From Pseudomonadota bacterium (GTDB taxonomy: Bacteria; Pseudomonadota; Gammaproteobacteria; Pseudomonadales; Pseudohongiellaceae), in the NCBI GenBank assembly GCA_027592275.1, contig JAQCKF010000028.1:1-33688 (forward strand): 33,688 nt of DNA, read 5' to 3'. The position numbers were made by a program, and so were the translations under genes. The notes under the pieces are model-generated. The model saw nothing but the letters and a program-made list of their open reading frames with translations, made no database searches and was not told where the DNA came from. Each line of letters begins with the position of its first letter. The first letter of the stretch is position 1. This document shows, in pieces, positions 20,079 to 28,263 of this stretch.

Positions 20079-20381
20079 CGATTTTTATAGCGATTTTAGT
20101 TAACTTGTCGCCACTGTTTTGAATCCTCTGATTCCTGCGATTGTTGGGTTAGAATAGATATATTAAATTCGCGGCCCACTATAGCCTGCCTAACTCGATT
20201 CAGGATGGACCTTTTCGTGATTGATTCAAAGTGGATAGGAAGGGAAATGGATGGGCCCGCAGATACTCGAAGTCCGGGCAAGCAGATAGTGAAGAAGAAT
20301 AATTTGGACATTAATTTTGTAGGCGCCGGAAAGGCGCTACCGGCACCCTGGATGACCTGAAGAGCCTCCCGCCAATACCCA

Positions 20382-22151
20382 TTGAGACCCTCGCTTGTGA
20401 AGGCCGTAGTGGGGCGTCTAAAGGCGGGCCAGCACATCCATTCTCGACTTAATCTCGACTCCATCCTATACAGTCACTTCTTCGACCTTTCCAAGGACCG
20501 TTATCGGATAGTCTGGTCCAAGAATATGATCACTTCTGCAGGCGTGTCTAGAATACAAAGAAAAGGGGCCAAAGCGGAGCTGGTCCTACATCTGCGTGAC
20601 GGGGAAGAGGAGGCTAGCGACAACCAGCGCTGGATGCGTCAGATTCTTGAGGGCCTATACACCAAAGGAGAGCTAGCGAAAGAATCGGTTGAAGATTTTC
20701 TTTATCTCACTTTGGTACATGAGGCGAGTGAAATACATCAAAGAAAGCAAGCAGAGACCTTAATTCCAGACATAAAGTCAGAAATCAGGGCTGAACTCGA
20801 AGAGGCGAAGGCTTACTTCTCGTTCCCTGCGAAAAGAAGAAAAGCTCTGAAGCAGTTGTATGGAATTCTTGATAAGACACATGATGCCCACAAAAAAATA
20901 TACAGCAGCGAGCTTGATATTTTCGAGAGCATAGGCGAAGAAAGTCTGGGAACAATCGAAGGCCTGTTGACGCTGATTGAATTTGTTCTTGCGATGCCCG
21001 ATTACGCTAAGGAATCAAAACTCTATCATGATCAGAGAACCAAACTGCAGCTCGCAAGAAGTCTGTTCGTTGACATCCTTCACGATTTTGCGAGCTCGAG
21101 TAAGACCGATAAGTGGGTGAGGGATGTGGAAAGCTCTGACGCGTTTGCCAGTCAGCCCGTCAAGTTTAACAGCACAGAAAATTCCATAGCTCTCAGCGAG
21201 CAGGCGCAGGAGATATTTAGCTCTGCGGTGAGAGTCATTGCTACTTTGAAAGGGGAGAATACAGATCCAGACTTCTCGCCTAGCAGGAATCAGATTAAGC
21301 AGGTTGTAGATGGTTTCAATAAAAAAATTGGCGAGCTGGACTCAATAAAGGAGCAATTGAGTTTGAATGAAGTATTGAGTGTGCCTTCTCAATTTAAGGA
21401 TGCACTTGAGGATAACAACCTCAATCGGCACTTCTCTTATATGGACCAGTTTGGCATCTACCATTCTCTCAACTTATCTCGCCTAGACCTTCGTGGTTTG
21501 GATTTACATTCTGGCGACGATAGAAGAACTGCAAAGGACAAAGACCGAGAAATCAATAAACACAAAGACGAGCGCGCCGACCTGAGAGGCGCTCACTTTT
21601 TTGGCAGCGACCTTTCTGAGCGCGCTAATTTTAATGCGGCGCAGATGGACTTTGTGATCGCCTCTTACTCTAATCTTAGTGAAGTCGTTTTCACGCGGAC
21701 CAAGGCGATAGGCATGGTTTTTTATGGCGCGAATGCGAATGAAGCACAATTTGAGCACGCTAAGATGACCGCGGCAGATGCAAGAGGCATGAGCGCTAGC
21801 TTTGCGCGTATTCAGATGAAAGAAACCGACATTAACGGAATGAAAGTCTGGCAATCTGACGTGCCAAGCTGGGAAAGAGCCTATGTTGATATTTTTCAGG
21901 AAAAAACGGTAAAGCAAGATGATGACTCGAAAGGCGAAGATCGTGAATCTCTGAAAGCGGAGCTCGACTTTTTGGATGACTCATTTCTGAATGAGTTAAA
22001 AGAGATAGAAGAGACCGATACTTTTCAGAGAGAGCAAACCTGGATAGAGCTGCGAGAAGTTGATGGGCAGCTCGATTTCTTAAAGGGGCGAGGCATCGTA
22101 TTTTACTCAAGGGACGAGGTTCTAGAGTACAGTGTTAGTGAGCAGTCCTAG
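20382..22151 (+). CDS. pentapeptide-repeat protein with helical middle and possible degenerate SprT-like N-terminus
   Basis: 589 residues from TTG at 20382; the start is uncertain (ATG at 20526 is the first Met). No signal peptide or membrane segment. The C-terminal part (about 363-490) is a pentapeptide-repeat region (LNLSRLDLRGLDL, ADLRGAHFFGSDLSERANF, YGANANEAQFEHAKM), interrupted by a charged insert at 377-397, and ends in an acidic helix. The middle (about 130-345) is predicted helical and charged. The N-terminal segment (about 22-120: YRIVWSKNMITSAG ... LVHEASEIH) resembles SprT/Spartan metalloproteases (WS..M...AG ... LLHEMxH), but HEASE replaces HExxH, so it would not be a standard zinc protease. 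This is a remote, by-eye match. Function unknown; no operon partners. Confidence 0.6.
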   Translation: MRPSLVKAVVGRLKAGQHIHSRLNLDSILYSHFFDLSKDRYRIVWSKNMITSAGVSRIQRKGAKAELVLHLRDGEEEASDNQRWMRQILEGLYTKGELAKESVEDFLYLTLVHEASEIHQRKQAETLIPDIKSEIRAELEEAKAYFSFPAKRRKALKQLYGILDKTHDAHKKIYSSELDIFESIGEESLGTIEGLLTLIEFVLAMPDYAKESKLYHDQRTKLQLARSLFVDILHDFASSSKTDKWVRDVESSDAFASQPVKFNSTENSIALSEQAQEIFSSAVRVIATLKGENTDPDFSPSRNQIKQVVDGFNKKIGELDSIKEQLSLNEVLSVPSQFKDALEDNNLNRHFSYMDQFGIYHSLNLSRLDLRGLDLHSGDDRRTAKDKDREINKHKDERADLRGAHFFGSDLSERANFNAAQMDFVIASYSNLSEVVFTRTKAIGMVFYGANANEAQFEHAKMTAADARGMSASFARIQMKETDINGMKVWQSDVPSWERAYVDIFQEKTVKQDDDSKGEDRESLKAELDFLDDSFLNELKEIEETDTFQREQTWIELREVDGQLDFLKGRGIVFYSRDEVLEYSVSEQS

Positions 22152-22287
22152 GTTGTGCATACTCCTGCCCGGGTGCTGGAAGATAGTGAGTTAACTTGGC
22201 GCTAGCTGTTTAGTACATGTCCGAGTGTATAAATACGGTAGTTCGATCAACGCACACAATAACAAACTCCAGCATTTTTGAGCAGAG

Positions 22288-22626
22288 CTACTTAAGTCTA
22301 ACGATCACCGCGCCCGCGTTAAAGGATTCGGGCTCGAAACCCATGATGTCACCACGGAATCTCAGGTCGCGCAGTACCAACAATACTTCGTCACGAATCA
22401 ATCCTGAACCAACAACAAGACGAATACACTCAGAGACGCCTTGTCGGGCCAAATCTATCTCACTTTGCATCTTTTGCAGCGCCTCACTAACTCGTTCACC
22501 CTGATGCGCGATGTCAGCCGTGATTGTTGAGCCATCGTGCTGCAGATTTAGCGCGTTGTCACATTTTGGGCAGTACTGCATGGTCTCACTAACGCTCATG
22601 CCACAATCTAGACAAATCTGCTGCAT
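22288..22626 (-). CDS. small zinc-ribbon protein with a degenerate Smr-like domain
   Basis: 112 residues from ATG at 22626 (a GTG one codon earlier is possible). Residues 1-25 form a zinc ribbon with Cys5, Cys8, Cys19 and Cys22. Residues about 38-112 follow the pattern of the Smr domain (MutS2 C-terminus): DIAHQGERVSEAL for the DLHG element, IRLVVGSGLIRDEVLLVL for the HGkG..LR element, and NAGAVIVRLK for the GG.G...v.L end. The catalytic-type DLHG and HGRG motifs are altered, so nuclease activity is doubtful. Smr domains act on branched DNA or RNA; here I infer nucleic-acid binding. No neighbour on the same strand is close enough for an operon. Confidence 0.6.
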   Translation of the reverse strand: MQQICLDCGMSVSETMQYCPKCDNALNLQHDGSTITADIAHQGERVSEALQKMQSEIDLARQGVSECIRLVVGSGLIRDEVLLVLRDLRFRGDIMGFEPESFNAGAVIVRLK

Positions 22627-22725
22627 CACTTTTACTCTGGGTCAATAAGAGGTATCAGGCTATCGTCAAACCAAAAGCTTGTCCAGATTCATGGGTCCCT
22701 GCGAGGGTCTGTGCGCTTCGATCCA

Positions 22726-23322
22726 CTAGCGCCAATGAAATCGGTCAAAAATAGTTAGCGACGAGCCGAATTTATTCTCCTGCAAATTACTTCTGCCACG
22801 AACTCTCTTTAGGAAGCTATCCACATCGCTGAGCTGGATCCCTGCCAGCTTACAGTTCAGTAATTGTTGCACTGGAGACTTTTGCGCCGGGTGGTCTTGA
22901 ACTACGACAATCTCAGAGACTTTCATTCTTTTGGCCAGCTGCATGAGTGTCTCCTTACAATGCAGAATAAGGTTTTCTGGTATTACACTATCCTGCTCTT
23001 CCAGCGGAACGAATCCTAATATGGGGGATTGGGCTCGAGGTTTTGGTTCAACTATTTCTTTATACAAGTGTCCAGCGCGCTCTCCGGCACCCAGTATTAG
23101 AATAGTTGGAGATGAAGATCTTCTTCTGAATAGGTTCATGCTGTATTGCCCAAGCGCAAATGTCCTGACGGCTCGCAAACTGCGACTGTCGAAGCCAAAA
23201 AGGCTGTGCCAAGAGTCTCTAAAGCACGTGCAGGTGTGTCCGGGTAGGTGAAAAGATTCAGAGAAACTGAAAGAGGGGACGTTCTGTAAATGATATTGAG
23301 TACTGCCAGTTTTCTTAACCAA
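22726..23322 (-). pseudogene. remnant of an XrtA-type polyprenyl glycosylphosphotransferase (exopolysaccharide)
   Basis: The reading frame is recognisable from about 23140 down to 22726: ILILGAGERAGHLYKEI, LMQLAKRMKVSEIVVVQD, LLNCKLAGIQLSDVDSFLKRVRGR. These are the Rossmann-like middle part of the TIGR03013-type sugar transferases of exopolysaccharide loci. The N-terminal membrane helices are absent (the preceding ~60 codons read as non-homologous, possibly frameshifted, sequence) and the C-terminal catalytic sugar-transferase domain is missing after SLTIFDRFHWR. No other EPS genes are in the window. A fragment, very probably non-functional. Confidence 0.7.
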
Positions 23323-23697
23323 TTACGCTCCGCTGCATAATGAGAGTCTCGAAATAGTTCTTTGATAGTAATGGAATTCATACCTTCCTCAGTGCAAGTC
23401 TAGTCGGTTTTTATTCTGTCTGAGAACACTATCACTATGCGGGAAAGTTAATATGGCGTGAGGGACTCATGTATATCTATATAGTAGTTTGAGGAATGCG
23501 GTGTCGACAATACTGAGCATCTCGCCCGAAGGTTTTACGGTCGTTCAACGTGACTCTGAAATGTAAGGCTTAGGAAGGTGCTGGCCAGTTAGCTCAAAAT
23601 CCGCCAGGGTTTAGTCTTTGGTTTTTGTCGAGAATTAGTAAGCGCCACCGATTCGCACTTGAAATAGTTCAAAGTGCCGCTCGGCTTCGCCCTGTGC
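23323..23697. other. gene-free stretch between the glycosyltransferase remnant and the LRR gene
   Basis: About 375 bases. A short open frame on the minus strand up to 23381 may contain further decayed transferase sequence but has no recognisable motif. Nothing else seen. Confidence 0.4.
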
Positions 23698-24984
23698 TCA
23701 GAATCCCTGATCATCTTCAAGTCTTCGGCCATCACAGGCGGAGCCATTTATCGAAGTGACTCTGAGCAAGGTAACTCCCAGATTGGCGAGTGCGTCCATG
23801 TCGGAGCAGGGCACATAGGTGAAGCGGAGGTCGAGCTCATCGCCATTTCCGATGCCCTGATTCAGCAGTAAAGCTTGTACGTTATAGAGGGACCAGTTTT
23901 GCGCGAGGCTCAATTCTTTAAGTTGATTAAGCCCGGCAAGCGCGCTCACATCAGTGATGTTGTTATTCTCCAGGCGCAGAACCTGCAATGCATGGAGTCG
24001 TCGCAGGGGGGCAATGTCTTCAATACTGTTATTGCTGAGAAACAGATAACCTAATTCGAGCATGTCCTGTAGTGGACTAACGTCGGCGATGGCGTTGTCA
24101 TTCAGGCTAAGTTGCTGCAGTTTGGTCATGCCTCGCAGAGCACTGATGTCTTCTATCTGGTTGTTATTGGCCCAAAGTAATACCAGTTCATTCAGGTTCG
24201 CTAGTGGACTAATGTCTTTAATCTCACTCTCATAAATACGCAGATGGGTGAGTTTGGTTAGCCCCACTAGCGGGCTAATATCGGATATGGCATTGAGGTG
24301 AATGCGCAGTAAGCGCATCTCGGTAAGCCCCGCAAGCGGGCTGATGTCAGTGATGCCATTGAATATTACGTTGGGGTCGCGCCCGTCATCCATATCGAGA
24401 TAATGCTGAAGTTGATGGGGATACAGACCATGTACATGCAGTCGCCGCAGCTTTGTGAGTCCTGCCACCGGGTTAATATCAAAGATTGGGTTTTCACTGA
24501 CGACAAGCTGCTCGAGATTGGTCAACTCACTTACAGGGCTAAGGTCGCTGAACCAGTTGGTGTGGAGGTTCAGGTTAACGAGATTGGTCAATGTGCGCAG
24601 CGGGCCAATGTCAGTAATAAGTCTATTGATCAGGGTGAGTGTAGTTAAACCGGTAAGGTTTTGAATGCCGTCGAGGCTCTCGAAGGGTTTTTCTGGCGAT
24701 GGCCTTAAGGTGCCGCCGTAAACTACCCGCTCGATCGTAGTGCCCACAATCAGTTGTTCTAACTCGGCTGCTTGCCCACAGGTGAGTGTTGCCTGCATAT
24801 CCAATCCCAGAGCGTCGTTCACCACATTAGCCAGATCCTGGTCGGCGAAGGTGACGATCGCATTCGCCGCAAAATCTCGGCAGTGATCTGTTGGTGACAG
24901 TCTGGTTTGCGCGAGCGCGCTGGAGAGGGAATAGCATAGAAATGCCAACGTAAACAGGCTTTGCAAGTTTGAGCGACAGTTCAT
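23698..24984 (-). CDS. exported internalin-like leucine-rich repeat protein
   Basis: 428 residues with a signal peptide (about 1-25, ending ALA-Q). A cap region with two Cys precedes about eleven 22-residue repeats of the internalin/SDS22 type (ITDISPLAGLTxLxxLxLxxNx), roughly residues 95-375, for example ISDISPLVGLTKLTHLRIYESE. Between repeats four and five there is an insert of about ten residues (YPHQLQHYLDMDDGRD). The end contains two Cys (PCSDMDAL, SACDG), likely a closing disulfide. No LPXTG, membrane anchor or PEP-CTERM signal, so secreted or periplasmic. ATG at 24984 has a TAGGAAT ribosome site. A protein-binding role is inferred; partner unknown. Confidence 0.88.
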   Translation of the reverse strand: MNCRSNLQSLFTLAFLCYSLSSALAQTRLSPTDHCRDFAANAIVTFADQDLANVVNDALGLDMQATLTCGQAAELEQLIVGTTIERVVYGGTLRPSPEKPFESLDGIQNLTGLTTLTLINRLITDIGPLRTLTNLVNLNLHTNWFSDLSPVSELTNLEQLVVSENPIFDINPVAGLTKLRRLHVHGLYPHQLQHYLDMDDGRDPNVIFNGITDISPLAGLTEMRLLRIHLNAISDISPLVGLTKLTHLRIYESEIKDISPLANLNELVLLWANNNQIEDISALRGMTKLQQLSLNDNAIADVSPLQDMLELGYLFLSNNSIEDIAPLRRLHALQVLRLENNNITDVSALAGLNQLKELSLAQNWSLYNVQALLLNQGIGNGDELDLRFTYVPCSDMDALANLGVTLLRVTSINGSACDGRRLEDDQGF

Positions 24985-25070
24985 GGGTATTCCTATTTTC
25001 TAGTAGTTTTTATTCTTAACACAGACGTAACCAATGGAATCAATCTGTGGTCTGTGAGCTAGTAACAAAT

Positions 25071-25113
25071 CAACTCTCAATCTCTAAGAATCCTAGCATG
25101 AAAACATCCAATC
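25071..25113 (+). repeat. dispersed repeat, copy 1
   Basis: Core CAACTCTCAATCTCTAAGAAT, then CATGA and ATCCAAT downstream. Same order of blocks as copy 4 at 28059-28100; core also shared with copies at 25315-25342 (reverse) and 26288-26313. Confidence 0.5.
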
Positions 25114-25314
25114 ACCATCGACTCTCGCCTGAAATCAGCTAGTACGCCGTGTGGCTTTGCAGCCGACCCGGCATTAGATGCATTTGGTGTCCGCTGAGAT
25201 TTGCCGATATCCTAGATCATGGACCTTTGTGTCATCGGGTTGCGCGACTGTATATGGGATGAATTCAGAAAGGGAGCGGTAGCGAGCGTACATCATAGCT
25301 GTAGAATTCACTCT

Positions 25315-25342
25315 GTGGTTCTGATAGCTTGAGAGTCAATTT
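25315..25342 (-). repeat. dispersed repeat, copy 2 (inverted)
   Basis: On the minus strand TTGACTCTCAAGCTATCAGAA matches the core of the other copies with a few differences. It lies 46 bases before the start of the pseudouridine synthase gene. Confidence 0.45.
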
Positions 25343-25387
25343 TCAGCACCTTTAAAAATTCTCATTGGCTCCCTATCGAATGCAATT

Positions 25388-26284
25388 ATGGCTATAGCTA
25401 ACTCCCCGTCTAAGCTCAGCCTGCCCCAGAACAATCCCGGTGTAACAACTGTTCTAGAATATCTTGCATTAAAATTTCCATCCATAACAAGTGATGTTTG
25501 GGAAAAACGTATGACCGATGGAAAGGTTCATTGGCATGACGGGAGCCCAATTAGTGTGAACTCTCCTTTTGCGGCTCAGCAACGAGTCTATTATTATCGC
25601 GAAGTTGACAATGAGCCTGTCATTCCTTTTGCAGAAAAAATCATTTTTCAGGATGAGTTGATCTTAGTGGCGTATAAGCCGCATTTTCTACCCGTCACAC
25701 CGGGTGGTGAATACGTGGAGGAATGTCTGCAAAGTCGTTTACGTAATAAGACAGGCAATCAACGACTGCAAGCCGTGCATCGCATCGATAAAGCCACAGC
25801 AGGCTTGGTATTATTTTCGGTTAGCCCCAGTTCACGTCAGCATTATCATCATCTATTCGAATCCCACCAGGTTAACAAGACCTATCAGGCCATCGCCAGT
25901 ACCAGTAGCAAGCCTGTGAAGATAAACCAGCAATGGGAAATTAAGAATCGTTTGGAGAGAACCGGCACGAGGTTTTTGATGCATATCGTTGAAGGGGAGG
26001 CCAACAGTCACTCCCGCATTCGTTGCCTGCAATGCTCTGCCGACAAAGCCCTATTTGAGCTAAACCCAATAACCGGCAAGACCCACCAGCTGCGCCTGCA
26101 TATGCTCAGTCTTGGCTGGCCATTACTCTATGATACTTATTACCCCCAACCACTTCAGCCGGTTAAGCCAGATGACTACAGCAAACCCATGCAGCTATTG
26201 GCACAGCAGCTACAATTTACTGATCCAATGACACAACAGTTAAGAAGCTTTTCTAGCGATACCGAGCTCAGTCTAGAGCGCTGA
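25388..26284 (+). CDS. RluA-family pseudouridine synthase
   Basis: 298 residues. A short N-terminal S4-like part (about 20-70, WEKRMTDGKVHWHDGSPI) is followed by the catalytic domain. The family motif reads HRIDKATAGLVLFS (131-144) with catalytic Asp134; NKTYQAI and the NPITGKTHQLRLHMLSLGWPLLYDTYY block are also typical. It modifies uridine in rRNA or tRNA; the exact target cannot be read from sequence (similar to RluA/TruC-like and the longer RluC/RluD groups). ATG at 25388 lacks a strong ribosome site. It stands alone between dispersed repeat copies. Confidence 0.9.
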   Translation: MAIANSPSKLSLPQNNPGVTTVLEYLALKFPSITSDVWEKRMTDGKVHWHDGSPISVNSPFAAQQRVYYYREVDNEPVIPFAEKIIFQDELILVAYKPHFLPVTPGGEYVEECLQSRLRNKTGNQRLQAVHRIDKATAGLVLFSVSPSSRQHYHHLFESHQVNKTYQAIASTSSKPVKINQQWEIKNRLERTGTRFLMHIVEGEANSHSRIRCLQCSADKALFELNPITGKTHQLRLHMLSLGWPLLYDTYYPQPLQPVKPDDYSKPMQLLAQQLQFTDPMTQQLRSFSSDTELSLER

Positions 26285-26287
26285 GTG

Positions 26288-26313
26288 ATTAACTCTCGAT
26301 CTGTTAGTATTTG
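26288..26313 (+). repeat. dispersed repeat, copy 3
   Basis: TTAACTCTCGATCTGTTAGTATTT, starting four bases after the pseudouridine synthase stop codon; matches the core of the other copies with three or four differences. Confidence 0.4.
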
Positions 26314-26352
26314 AAAGAAGCTAGCGGGTTAGGCCACAGTTTACCTATTAGG

Positions 26353-26369
26353 AAAATAGAGTCTATTTT
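26353..26369. terminator. weak AT-rich hairpin between convergent genes
   Basis: AAAATA/TATTTT with a GAGTC loop and one more T, in the short gap between the convergent pseudouridine synthase and msrA-type genes. The stem has no GC pair, so termination would be weak; position is its best support. Confidence 0.3.
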
Positions 26370-26400
26370 TGGTAGTTCCGATATATGTGTTAAAGCTCTA

Positions 26401-26937
26401 TCAAGAGTTTTGCCTAACCGAATTCAACGCATCTGCCAACTTACCTTGATCAACATGGCGATTGAAACACTCTAACAGCAACTTGAGTTTTGGCTGAATG
26501 TAGGCTTGGCAAAATGGTCTATCAGGTGCTGAATAAAAGTAGTCTGTTAGCTCAATTTTATTCTGCCTAAAACTTATAAACGGAAAGACTTGAGTAATTA
26601 CTGCTTCATCGAAATCTGCGCTAAGGCCATTTAGTATGTCGGTGGCCTGCTCAAATTGACTATTATCATAGGTATATATGGCGGAACGGTATTTGCCGCG
26701 CATAGAATGGTTTGATCTGCTTGCATGTGTATGCAAATGAATTTCGATCAAGTCTGCTAGAGAAATCACTGCTGGGTCGAAGTAAACTTCAACCGCTTCA
26801 GAGTAGTCAGAGTTCTCGCCGTTTGATGCTATCCATCCTTGATTCACGCATGTCACGCCAAGAAGTGATTCAAACACGCCTTCGGTGCACCAGTGACAGC
26901 CACCACCTAAACCAATTTTACTAGGGGCAACTGTCAT
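26401..26937 (-). CDS. MsrA-like peptide-methionine (S)-S-oxide reductase, divergent paralogue
   Basis: 178 residues from ATG at 26937, chosen because AGGAAA lies about eight bases ahead; an upstream TTG (26958) has no such site. MsrA fold features: the catalytic Cys in GGGCHWCTEGVF (Cys14, with Cys17 close by), YSEAVEVYFDP, and KYRSAIYTYD. The usual GCFWG is changed to GCHWC, adding a second Cys that may act as resolving residue, and the C-terminal region differs from the standard enzyme. It lies 52 bases downstream of the canonical msrA on the same strand and probably shares its transcript. Substrate preference unknown. Confidence 0.8.
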   Translation of the reverse strand: MTVAPSKIGLGGGCHWCTEGVFESLLGVTCVNQGWIASNGENSDYSEAVEVYFDPAVISLADLIEIHLHTHASRSNHSMRGKYRSAIYTYDNSQFEQATDILNGLSADFDEAVITQVFPFISFRQNKIELTDYFYSAPDRPFCQAYIQPKLKLLLECFNRHVDQGKLADALNSVRQNS

Positions 26938-26989
26938 GGCAGAATTTCCTGATTGCAAGCTGGCAACAGATTACAAGAATATAAGCTCA

Positions 26990-27487
26990 TTAAGCCGAGG
27001 GTAGTATCCAATCAGGTCTGGAGAAGTGACAGGTATAGCCATTGGGGCTTTTTTCCAAATAGTCTTGGTGTTCAACCTCAGCTTCCCAGAAGTCACTCAC
27101 AGCTTCCACTTCAGTGACTACTTTTCCAGGCCATAATCCGGAGGCATCCACATCGGCAATGGTTTTTAGCGCTTCTTCTTGCTGTGCATCAGACGCATAA
27201 TAAATAGCTGAGCGATAGGATGCGCCGGTGTCGTTCCCTTGTCTATTCTGTGTGCTGGGGTCATGAATTTGAAAGAAAAGCTCTAGAATTTGTCGATAGC
27301 TGACTACCTCATTGTCGAACGATATTTCGATACCCTCGGCATGGTTGCCATGATTGCGGTAAGTTGCATTGGCCACTTCACCACCAGTATAACCAACACG
27401 CGTTGCAGTGACGCCGGGGCGTTTGCGAATAAGATCCTGCATGCCCCAGAAACAACCACCGGCTAATACTGCACGTTCAATTGCCAT
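26990..27487 (-). CDS. msrA: peptide-methionine (S)-S-oxide reductase MsrA
   Basis: 165 residues, canonical Msr[19 protein letters not shown] holds the catalytic Cys12; [49 protein letters not shown] and [20 protein letters not shown] follow. It reduces the S form of methionine sulfoxide in proteins or free, using thioredoxin. The start lies two bases after the msrB stop, so the two are co-translated. No signal peptide, cytoplasmic. Confidence 0.96.
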   Translation of the reverse strand: MAIERAVLAGGCFWGMQDLIRKRPGVTATRVGYTGGEVANATYRNHGNHAEGIEISFDNEVVSYRQILELFFQIHDPSTQNRQGNDTGASYRSAIYYASDAQQEEALKTIADVDASGLWPGKVVTEVEAVSDFWEAEVEHQDYLEKSPNGYTCHFSRPDWILPSA

Positions 27488-27489
27488 TG

Positions 27490-27936
27490 CTAAATATCCT
27501 CTACTTGATCTAAATAGGCTTCATATCCTTGGCTGCTCATCTCATCTCGAGGGATGAAACGCAGTGAAGCTGAATTGATACAATAACGCAGACCGCCCTG
27601 ATCTTCGGGTCCGTCTGGAAATACATGTCCTAGGTGGCTATCACCATGAGTAGAGCGCACCTCAGTGCGGACCATGCCGTGTGTTGTGTCAGTAATCTCA
27701 TTCACATTGACTGCGTCTATCGCTTTGGTAAAGCTTGGCCAACCACATCCTGATTCGTACTTGGCTGACGATGCAAACAAAGGCTCTCCAGAGACCACAT
27801 CTACGTAGATGCCAGGTGATGTGTTGTTCAACAGCTCTCCAGTACCGGGGCGCTCAGTACCGCTTTCTTGGGTCACGTGGAACTGCTCTGGCGTCAGGGC
27901 AGAAATAGCATCCTGTGATTTTTGATATGTACTCAT
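27490..27936 (-). CDS. msrB: peptide-methionine (R)-S-oxide reductase MsrB
   Basis: 148 residues from ATG at 27936, directly behind AAAGAGGAAATT; an in-frame longer frame to 28005 adds 23 residues that do not match the family, so the internal start is preferred. Motifs: [25 protein letters not shown] (Cys64, resolving), [22 protein letters not shown] and [11 protein letters not shown] with catalytic Cys119. The Zn-binding CxxC pairs of many MsrB proteins are absent, as in the zinc-free class. It reduces the R form, complementing MsrA. First gene of the three-gene minus-strand cluster. Confidence 0.96.
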   Translation of the reverse strand: MSTYQKSQDAISALTPEQFHVTQESGTERPGTGELLNNTSPGIYVDVVSGEPLFASSAKYESGCGWPSFTKAIDAVNVNEITDTTHGMVRTEVRSTHGDSHLGHVFPDGPEDQGGLRYCINSASLRFIPRDEMSSQGYEAYLDQVEDI

Positions 27937-28058
27937 AATTTCCTCTTTGCCATTGATCAGATGTACTTGCTGGGGTGTAACAGACCTGCTCCCATAGTAT
28001 TTCATTGCGAGCCTAGGATAAAGATCAGTATTTAAAGCAAAACAGCCGTGCTGACAAG

Positions 28059-28100
28059 TAAGCTCTCAATCTGTCAGAATTTGGGGCATGACCCAATCCA
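28059..28100 (+). repeat. dispersed repeat, copy 4
   Basis: GTAAGCTCTCAATCTGTCAGAAT, then GGCATGA and AATCCAAA. It lies in the 327-base gap between msrB and the CinA-type gene and shares the block order of copy 1 over about 42 bases. Confidence 0.5.
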
Positions 28101-28205
28101 AAGGGTGCAAGGGACATCGGCCCCCTCTGGAGAGCCTTCGTACTGGGTAGCAGATAACTCCTTTGCTTTGATTCTTGCAGCTCCTTATGGTTTTAGGCAG
28201 TTAAC

Positions 28206-28233
28206 TTGTCAATGACCAACTTGTGCTTATACT
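28206..28233 (+). promoter_or_regulatory. candidate sigma-70 promoter for the CinA-type gene
   Basis: TTGTCA (28206-28211), 16-base spacer, TATACT (28228-28233), about 30 bases ahead of the start codon. Both boxes are close to consensus and the placement fits a short leader. Confidence 0.55.
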
Positions 28234-28263
28234 GAGAATCTTATCATTTACAAGGTAGTGACT

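Larger units (their letters stand above)
19663..20381. other. long intergenic region with small repeats and hairpins
   Basis: About 720 bases with no supported gene. It holds a GGCTGA hexamer repeat (19824-19846), a hairpin containing a DnaA-box-like nonamer (20062-20078) and a GC-rich hairpin GTAGGCGCC/GGCGCTAC with one bulged G (20319-20340). An open frame from ATG 20205 ends at a TGA (20358-20360) and is in phase with the next gene; see findings. Confidence 0.5.
24985..25387. other. intergenic region bounded by an inverted dispersed repeat
   Basis: About 400 bases without a gene. Copies of a dispersed repeat lie at 25071-25113 (plus) and 25315-25342 (minus), facing each other about 200 bases apart, a layout resembling a small non-autonomous element. 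Promoters of the divergent LRR and pseudouridine synthase genes must lie here; none is clear. Confidence 0.45.

Noticed and set aside
20096..20464. 122-residue minus-strand frame overlapping the start of the pentapeptide-repeat gene
   Set aside because: No recognisable domain, and it conflicts with the longer plus-strand gene, whose N-terminal part has a family-like pattern.
22217..22504. 95-residue plus-strand frame opposite the zinc-ribbon/Smr gene
   Set aside because: Low-information Ser/Thr/Arg sequence; the minus-strand frame has a zinc ribbon and fold pattern.
25071..28100. Repeats flanking genes as integron attC sites
   Set aside because: No GTTRRRY core sites and no long internal palindrome; genes lie on both strands and no integrase is present.
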